Assembly: GCA_023265735.1 (NCBI GenBank) | Contig: JAHFSN010000027.1 | Location: 1 to 11,176, forward strand | Direction of reading: 5' to 3' | DNA length: 11,176 nt | Source: Spirochaetaceae bacterium | GTDB lineage: Bacteria; Spirochaetota; Spirochaetia; JABEVK01 | Shown here: piece after piece, positions 6,849 through 11,176 of the stretch | Layout: each line of letters starts with the position of its first letter | Numbering within the stretch: position 1 is the first letter of the stretch | The notes under the pieces: model-generated | The model's database searches: none | What the model saw: only the letters and a program-made list of their open reading frames with translations | Told to the model about the DNA's origin: nothing | Translations under genes and position numbers: made by a program

Positions 6849-7772
6849 TTACTTCTTTCCCTGATAGATTTTCATGAAGGCCTTGCCCATGCCGCCGTAG
6901 TCGTCGTTTTCCTTCTGCAAGGCGACCTGGTCGACCTCCGTCATCCACTTGCGGAAATAGGCATTGATGTACTGTCTCCGGGTCTCCAGATTGGAGATAA
7001 TCACCCCGGCCTTCCCCTGGGGGTCGCTCGTGTAGCCCACCAGCAGACCTTCAACAACTCTCTTCATATTCCCAAGATCGATCGCCATCATCGTGGCTAG
7101 TCTGGTTTCAAACACGTCGATGGAGGCGTTGTCGAAGTTCTCGGGTTTCAGCATGGTAAGGTAGCGGTTCTTCTCGTGGCGGACCCAACCGAACTTCTCG
7201 TCGGTCCCCGTGATCTTCATGGTCTCGTTCTCGAGGTCCGATTTATCGAAGTCGATGGCGACCACCAGGGGAGCCGCCTTGGAGTTCGTGATCACCATGT
7301 AGTTGTTGGGGTTTCTGTCCTCGTCAAACTGAAGCCAGCGGTTCACCAGGTCGGCCATGAGTATGCGGATGAAGGGCGGATTGAGGTAGTCGTAGCTGGA
7401 AATTTGCACGGCCTTCTCCACGGTTTTCACACCGCGAAACTTCTTTCCATCGATGGTCAGGACCTTGGTAGGCGCCGACAGTGTCGCCATCTGAAAATCC
7501 AACAGGTACACGATCTCCGTCAGCCGGTGGTACAGCGTGTCTTTCTCGCTGGTCAGGGGCTTCACGATCCAGGATTTGCCGTCGGAATCGGTGGCCCCGA
7601 GGTACCCTTTGACGGCCGCGTTGAAGGGAATATCGTAGGCCTTCGAGTTTCGCGTGAACTCCAGCTTGGCCAAATGCTCGACCACTTCGCCAAAGGGCCG
7701 GTCCAGATAGTAGTAGGAAATGAGTTCGGGATCATGGACATGGGCCGCTAGGCGCTTTATCGCTTCTTCCAT
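6849..7772 (-). CDS. Predicted atypical kinase (HipA/PI-kinase-like catalytic motifs)
   Basis: This 307-residue cytoplasmic protein has the motif order of HipA- and PI3/4-kinase-like enzymes. WIVKP at 68-72 supplies a candidate ATP-binding Lys71 on a beta strand. DRNPNN at 152-157 resembles the catalytic loop (D-x4-N) of those families, with Asp152 and Asn157 as candidate base and metal ligand. AIDFDKS at 172-178 resembles the IDF/DYD metal-binding motif, with Asp174 or Asp176. Glu86, in the helix after the Lys, could form the usual salt bridge. The flanking sequence does not match any named subfamily I know, and the substrate may be protein, lipid or nucleotide. It is the last gene of the minus-strand operon and overlaps the phosphatase by 16 nt. 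AGGAG lies about 7 nt before its ATG, within the phosphatase gene. Coexpression with a phosphatase suggests opposing activities on one target; that is inference. Confidence 0.68.
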   Translation of the reverse strand: MEEAIKRLAAHVHDPELISYYYLDRPFGEVVEHLAKLEFTRNSKAYDIPFNAAVKGYLGATDSDGKSWIVKPLTSEKDTLYHRLTEIVYLLDFQMATLSAPTKVLTIDGKKFRGVKTVEKAVQISSYDYLNPPFIRILMADLVNRWLQFDEDRNPNNYMVITNSKAAPLVVAIDFDKSDLENETMKITGTDEKFGWVRHEKNRYLTMLKPENFDNASIDVFETRLATMMAIDLGNMKRVVEGLLVGYTSDPQGKAGVIISNLETRRQYINAYFRKWMTEVDQVALQKENDDYGGMGKAFMKIYQGKK

Positions 7773-8683
7773 GGGTCGTCTCCTGGCGGGCCTGACTCCG
7801 CGTCTGGGAGCGCGAACTTCGTCGTCAGATGGCCGTCATGTAGCACGAAATAGGGAGCCTGGCTTCCAGCCCCCGAATAGATAATGTGGTGATGGGGAAC
7901 GTCGATGACGTTCATCCACACCCCTGACTTTTCTCCGGTTCCCCAGAGCGGGTTGTGTCCGACGATGAAATGCGAGTCGAGGGGCAGATGCAGCTTCGTG
8001 AGGGTCGATTGAATGTCCTTTCCGTCGTATTCCTTCATGCTGGGAGTTCCCCGAAATTCATTGATGCGGTTCCACATCAGCTGGTGGTACATGTTCGACC
8101 ACTCCTTGATGTGGATGAGCTGTTCCCTGGTGCACCCGCTGCGCACGGGACCCGCATGTGTGATGGCAAACCCCTTCCCGGTGATGAACATCGGAAGGTC
8201 GTCGAAGATGCGGTCGACGGCGTGAAAATAGGCTTCGCCTTTTCGGGCAATCAGAGTGTTCTTAAATTCCTTCCCCTGAAAAATCCCGCTCTTGGTGAGC
8301 CTCTCGTCAAAGGTGTCATGGTTCCCCCGGATGTACACCACTCCCTGGGGATAGGCCGCCATGAACTCGAAGATGTATTCGAGAATGGCCACAGATGTGT
8401 CCATCTCCCGCATCATTCCTGAAACGTCGTTATGGACGGTGTCTCCGATCAAGACCATGATCCGTTCACCCCGGGCGATGGCCCCTCGGTTGTCTTCGTG
8501 ATCGAGGATGCGCTTGAGATTGGGAAGGCTGCTATGGAGATCGCCCACCACCAAGACTACCGCAGAATCGGGAAGCTCCACGAGACCGCCTGGTCCTCCG
8601 TCCCTGGTCTTCACCCGGTAGGGGAAATCCACGATGGACTTATGCACGTTTTCGAGCAGGAGGAGGTCACTCTCTTCGCTCAT
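7757..8683 (-). CDS. PPP/calcineurin-like metallophosphatase
   Basis: This 308-residue protein has the calcineurin-like two-metal phosphoesterase motifs in order: GDLHS at 47-51 (Asp48, His50), GDTVHND at 80-86 (Asp81), RGNHD at 119-123 (Asn121, His122), THAG at 175-178 (His176) and VGHNP at 241-245 (His243). Together with the late YSGAG at 269-273 this is closest to PPP-type serine/threonine phosphatases. The classical second signature GDxVDRG reads GDTVHND, so the phosphate-binding Arg is Asn85, and GNHE reads GNHD. Activity is likely, but the substrate may not be a standard phosphoprotein. There is no signal peptide. Its ATG overlaps the stop of paralogue D by ATGA (8680-8683), and its end overlaps the kinase start by 16 nt, so all three proteins are probably made in a fixed ratio. 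Dephosphorylating the product of the neighbouring kinase is the natural guess. Confidence 0.87.
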   Translation of the reverse strand: MSEESDLLLLENVHKSIVDFPYRVKTRDGGPGGLVELPDSAVVLVVGDLHSSLPNLKRILDHEDNRGAIARGERIMVLIGDTVHNDVSGMMREMDTSVAILEYIFEFMAAYPQGVVYIRGNHDTFDERLTKSGIFQGKEFKNTLIARKGEAYFHAVDRIFDDLPMFITGKGFAITHAGPVRSGCTREQLIHIKEWSNMYHQLMWNRINEFRGTPSMKEYDGKDIQSTLTKLHLPLDSHFIVGHNPLWGTGEKSGVWMNVIDVPHHHIIYSGAGSQAPYFVLHDGHLTTKFALPDAESGPPGDDPWKKR

Positions 8684-9393
8684 GAATCCGCCTTTCGGCC
8701 GCCTCGAGACGTCTGGCTGCCCGTGGGCCCGACAACGGTCTCGCGCCGCGTCTTATGGTAAAGAAGCACCTGAGGAATCACGTCCTCCAGTTCGCGTTTG
8801 GTGTCGAAATACGCAAACCTAATGTCAAAAGCGTGGCGGGAAAGGATGGTTTTGGGAGGCGTCTTGTTGTAGTTTCCTATGCCGCTGAGCCGATCGAGTA
8901 TTTGAAGGATGAGCGAGTTATTCACCTCGTCCTGGTTCTTCGACTTGTCGAGGTATTTTCCAATGGTGTTCAAATCTGAGACGCGGATAGGATACGTCTC
9001 GAACCCGTCGTCCGGGTCGTGATACGCCGTTTCAATGATTCCCAGAGCGGATTCGAGGGTCTTGGAATACACGATATCGGGGTGGAAAAAGGAAAGGATG
9101 GAGAAGGCCTTCCTGATCGAATAGGCCGACGGGGGAATCGACGCAAAGAGAAGGTGCGCGGCCCGCTGTCCCAGAAGCGCGTCGACCACCCAAGGATTAT
9201 TGGTAGCAATCAGCCGGAGAAAGAGAGGATAGTTTGTGCGGCTCAAGCCTGTGGTGCTCAGAAACTTCGCGAAATGGACGGCGAGGTCCACCTGTTCGGA
9301 GTTCTGGCAGCCGAATATTCCCGAGGAAACCAGGCTGAGGTTCGCCTTGATGAGGGATTCTTCCTCGGACATCTCTTTGAGCGTTTTCTTCAT
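8680..9393 (-). CDS. Uncharacterised helical paralogue family, copy D (in kinase/phosphatase operon)
   Basis: This 237-residue fourth copy is encoded apart from A-C and on the other strand. It keeps FGCQ at 27-30 (Cys29), TNYPLFLRL at 53-61, NPWVVDALLG at 66-75, VYSKTL at 108-113 (Pro of the YPKTL motif replaced by Ser), DPDDG at 126-130, NTIGKYL at 142-148, ILQILD at 162-167, the FDIRFAYFD block at 189-197 and VIPQVLL at 205-211. The tail is basic and Ser/Gly/Arg-rich (ending near GRKADS), unlike the acidic tails of B and C. It is first in a three-gene operon, overlapping the phosphatase start by 4 nt. The ATG at 9393 has no well-spaced ribosome-binding site (AGGAG is 16 nt away), and I found no better in-frame start upstream. 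Direct linkage of one paralogue to a kinase and phosphatase is the best clue to the family's role. Confidence 0.83.
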   Translation of the reverse strand: MKKTLKEMSEEESLIKANLSLVSSGIFGCQNSEQVDLAVHFAKFLSTTGLSRTNYPLFLRLIATNNPWVVDALLGQRAAHLLFASIPPSAYSIRKAFSILSFFHPDIVYSKTLESALGIIETAYHDPDDGFETYPIRVSDLNTIGKYLDKSKNQDEVNNSLILQILDRLSGIGNYNKTPPKTILSRHAFDIRFAYFDTKRELEDVIPQVLLYHKTRRETVVGPTGSQTSRGGRKADS

Positions 9394-9439
9394 GGACGCT
9401 TCACTTTGTCTCCTGCAACTCGTTCCCCAAAAGGAATCT

Positions 9440-9466
9440 TTGAGGACCCCCTTGTGTAACTATAAT
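9440..9466 (+). promoter_or_regulatory. Putative sigma-70 promoter of the pseudokinase gene
   Basis: TATAAT at 9461-9466 is a perfect -10 hexamer. TTGAGG at 9440-9445 (15-nt spacer) or TTTGAG at 9439-9444 (16 nt) is a partial -35. It lies in the 159-nt divergent gap and would give a leader of about 80 nt before the ATG at 9553. Confidence 0.5.
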
Positions 9467-9488
9467 CGACAGGAATCCCCGGAAGCAA
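9459..9488 (-). promoter_or_regulatory. Possible overlapping promoter for the paralogue D operon
   Basis: Read on the minus strand, TATAGT at 9464-9459 is a 5/6 match to -10, with TTGCTT at 9488-9483 (3/6) 18 nt upstream. It shares its -10 bases with the plus-strand promoter, so polymerase could occupy only one at a time. It would leave a leader of roughly 58 nt before 9393. The evidence is weak. Confidence 0.3.
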
Positions 9489-9552
9489 AGGATTCTTCGG
9501 TCAAAGTCAGGTTGATATGGATTTTTGGCCCCTCGCCGCCCATAGTTGAAGT

Positions 9553-10341
9553 ATGAAGCTCCAAGGGAAGAACCTGACGGGGTACTACTCGGTCCGGGAA
9601 AAACTCGGCGAAGACCTCTTCACAGAAATCTGGGAGGTCAAACCTATATTCTCCGCCCTGGAGCTCTACGGCTTCTTTTTCAAGGCTACGGCCAAGGACT
9701 GGCGTCCGGATTGCACCAAGGAACTGCTGTCGTATGTGAGGGAAACCTACAATCTGCAGCATCCGAACCTCGTCAACGTCTTTGAATGCGACAAATTCGA
9801 GGGACGGGTTTACATCCTCACCGAAAGGGTGAAGGGGTTCCGGCTGGCCGACTACCTGGCCTCCAAGGAGGCCTTCACCGTGGGGGAGGCCCTTTCGATC
9901 ATCTACGAACTGCTGGGCGTCCTGGTCTACCTTCACAAAAGGGGCCTCACCCGGAACCTCGTGACTCCCCAGACCATTTGGATTTCGCCCCACCTCCCCT
10001 TCCTGAACCGGATCCGCCTCGCCTGTTTTGGCTACCAATTTGCGTGGGGGTCGGGGCCCAGCGACGTCGGGGGGCCGGCCCTGGGGGCGTACCTCGCCCC
10101 CGAAACGCGCAGGCCCGGGTCTGGTGCCGTCGATTTCGCCTCCGACCTCTACGGCGTGGGAGTGATCCTCTTCCGTCTTCTGACCGGAGAACTCCCCAAA
10201 AAAGCCGGTACAGAAGATGGCGCCATGCCCGTGGTCCAGGCGGACAAGCGCCTTCGGGAGAAGGCGGTCCCCCGGGACATCCGTCGGCTCGTCATGTCTC
10301 TGATGAAGATCCGAGCGGCCCAGCGGGCGCGGTCAGCCTAG
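9553..10341 (+). CDS. Predicted pseudokinase, eukaryotic-like protein kinase fold, ended by in-frame TAG
   Basis: This is a 262-residue protein kinase-like domain. Landmarks are a degraded glycine loop (LGEDLFTEIW, 18-27), FFFK with Lys44 in the VAIK position, hinge LTERV at 89-93, YLAPE at 180-184 (APE motif), DFASDLYGVGVILFRLLTG at 194-212 (subdomain IX) and Arg258 in AAQRARSA (subdomain XI). The catalytic loop reads TRNLVTPQTIW where HRDLxPxNI is expected, so the catalytic Asp is Asn135, and DFG reads CFG (158-160), losing the metal-binding Asp. It should therefore not phosphorylate normally and may be a binding or scaffold domain. The TAG at 10339-10341 falls in the last kinase helix and the same frame continues open to 10878, so the protein as read is probably truncated. 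No ribosome-binding site is evident before the ATG. It is divergent from the paralogue D operon. A regulatory link to that system is inferred from proximity only. Confidence 0.78.
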   Translation: MKLQGKNLTGYYSVREKLGEDLFTEIWEVKPIFSALELYGFFFKATAKDWRPDCTKELLSYVRETYNLQHPNLVNVFECDKFEGRVYILTERVKGFRLADYLASKEAFTVGEALSIIYELLGVLVYLHKRGLTRNLVTPQTIWISPHLPFLNRIRLACFGYQFAWGSGPSDVGGPALGAYLAPETRRPGSGAVDFASDLYGVGVILFRLLTGELPKKAGTEDGAMPVVQADKRLREKAVPRDIRRLVMSLMKIRAAQRARSA

Positions 10342-10878
10342 GGGCTGGCCGAGGCCGTGCTGGCGGCCATCCGGCGCTACGTCTCGGGGGAACACGGCGA
10401 AATCGACACCAGGGCGTACCTGAACGAAGCTAGCCGAAGGTCCGAAGGTTCGGGACCGACCCTGTCCTGGGACCCCTTGGCGGTGTATGGAACGAGGTCC
10501 CCCGAGACGAACCAGGCCGAGGTGCAGCTGTACGGAGCCCGAAACGAGTATTTTGCCCGGCTGGCCGAGGAGTTTCTCCACTCCCGGGCCCAGGGAGCCC
10601 TTGAATGGACCAGAACCGCCTTCGCCACGGGACGGGACACCTCGGTCACCTCCCAGGATTTTGTCGACGAGACCCGGTCCGTTCCGGTGTCTCTGCTGCA
10701 GGGGAGCCGGGTTGAGGAACCTTCGGCCGACCCCGAAGAGGTGGAGTGGCTCGCCGAGCTCGAACTTTCTCTCCCCGAGGAAGCACCGCAGGAGCCCCGT
10801 GGTTGGTGGAGGAAGTGGCTCCGCCGCTGGAGGGATTTTTGGGAAGCCCTGCAGCGGCGGTTGGGGACGGGCCGATAG
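10342..10878 (+). pseudogene. C-terminal part of the interrupted pseudokinase gene
   Basis: This 178-codon stretch continues the kinase frame directly after the TAG. Its first residues, GLAEAVLAAIRRYV, complete the final kinase helix (the LaeAL..y pattern), which strongly suggests that both parts were one protein of about 441 residues. Beyond that lie a low-complexity region, an acidic stretch (around ADPEEVEWLAELELSLPEE) and a Trp/Arg-rich, potentially amphipathic C-terminus (GWWRKWLRRWRDFW). I recognise no second domain and see no clear transmembrane segment. A GTG at 10357 could start it separately, but only weak GAGG lies 4 nt upstream. It ends 7 nt from the stop of the convergent zinc-finger gene. 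It may be a decayed end, a sequencing error turning CAG into TAG, or a readthrough product. Confidence 0.65.
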
Positions 10879-10885
10879 GACGGTT

Positions 10886-11131
10886 CTACAGTCGTTTCCC
10901 GCACTGGAAGCATTCGTTCCGGAACGAGGAGTTCTCGGAACCGCAGTGGGGGCACTTCACCGCGGTGATCCCACCAGGACGCTTGGGAGGAAGGTGAGGC
11001 ACGGGGGGAGCTTCGGGCTCGGGGATGGCCGTCTCGGGTTCAGGTTCGGGCTGAGGTGGGGGAGACGCCTCGCTGACGGTCACCGGGGGCCCTTCGGCGG
11101 GAACCAGGGCGCCGACGTTGACGGTGACCAT
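10886..11131 (-). CDS. Small Pro/Glu-rich protein with C-terminal zinc finger (N-terminus may lie outside window)
   Basis: As read from the ATG at 11131 this is an 81-residue protein. Residues 1-50 are a disordered-looking Pro/Glu-rich linker (PQPEPEPETAIPEPEAPP). The C-terminus is a compact four-cysteine finger, CPHCGSEN then CFQCG, with spacing C-x2-C-x10-C-x2-C. That spacing, including the Asn four residues after the second Cys, is the RanBP2-type pattern, although the usual Trp before the first Cys is Val. Generic bacterial zinc ribbons can look the same. AAGGAAGG lies 7 nt before the ATG and supports this start. The frame is nevertheless also open to the right edge with plausible codons, so this could be the tail of a longer protein. 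It is tail to tail with the pseudokinase gene. The finger may mediate protein or RNA binding; partners are unknown. Confidence 0.7.
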   Translation of the reverse strand: MVTVNVGALVPAEGPPVTVSEASPPPQPEPEPETAIPEPEAPPVPHLPPKRPGGITAVKCPHCGSENSSFRNECFQCGKRL

Positions 11132-11176
11132 TTGGCGTCCTTCCTTTTCGCTGGGAGGCCGGGACAGTTCGGGCAG

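Noticed and set aside
5944..6948. A 334-codon minus-strand open frame opposite copy C and the terminator
   Set aside because: It crosses the bidirectional terminator, is antisense to a gene with three homologues and has no recognisable domain.
6849..7772. HipA toxin of a HipBA toxin-antitoxin pair
   Set aside because: No HipB-like helix-turn-helix partner is adjacent, and the HipA N-terminal domain is missing. Only the catalytic motif style is similar.
10357..10878. Independent gene starting at GTG 10357
   Set aside because: It is in the same frame as the kinase gene, completes its last helix and has only a weak ribosome-binding site, so it is better read as the downstream part of one interrupted gene.

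Overview
The window comes from a GC-rich bacterium. The Trp/Gly-rich exported protein at the left edge looks like an outer-membrane beta-barrel, which points to a diderm. An acetate kinase suggests acetate-forming or acetate-using metabolism. The overall style (GC-rich, many kinase-like proteins, small lineage-specific families) would fit Acidobacteriota or a similar phylum, but nothing here fixes the lineage.

Left part (1-4428), ordinary cellular genes. A minus-strand gene for an exported Trp/Gly-rich protein runs off the left edge (1-1081). Divergent from it is a two-gene operon: acetate kinase (1260-2588), overlapping by 4 nt a PfkB-family kinase of the adenosine-kinase-like subgroup (2585-3568). 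Facing it tail to tail is a cytoplasmic M28-type zinc aminopeptidase-like gene (3586-4428).

Centre (4611-9393), the striking part. Three consecutive plus-strand genes (4611-5309, 5328-6023, 6085-6789) and a fourth minus-strand gene (8680-9393) encode four paralogues of one roughly 232-residue, probably all-helical, soluble protein family that I cannot assign to any known family. The fourth copy heads a tight minus-strand operon with a PPP-type metallophosphatase (7757-8683, 4-nt ATGA overlap) and an atypical kinase of HipA/PI-kinase-like style (6849-7772, 16-nt overlap). The two operons converge on a shared bidirectional terminator (6804-6835). A strong intercistronic hairpin lies between the second and third paralogues. 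My working hypothesis is a phospho-regulated system in which a dedicated kinase and phosphatase act on, or through, the helical paralogues. The proposal rests on gene layout and motifs only.

Right part (9440-11131). Divergent from the minus-strand operon is a gene for an eukaryotic-like protein kinase fold that has lost the catalytic Asp of HRD and the Asp of DFG, so it is a predicted pseudokinase. An in-frame TAG at 10339-10341, just after the kinase domain, separates it from a same-frame 178-codon continuation (10342-10878). Tail to tail with it is a small minus-strand Pro/Glu-rich protein ending in a four-cysteine zinc finger (10886-11131), which may extend past the right edge.

No tRNA, rRNA, CRISPR array, insertion sequence or attachment site was seen. 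All gaps between genes are shorter than 200 nt.
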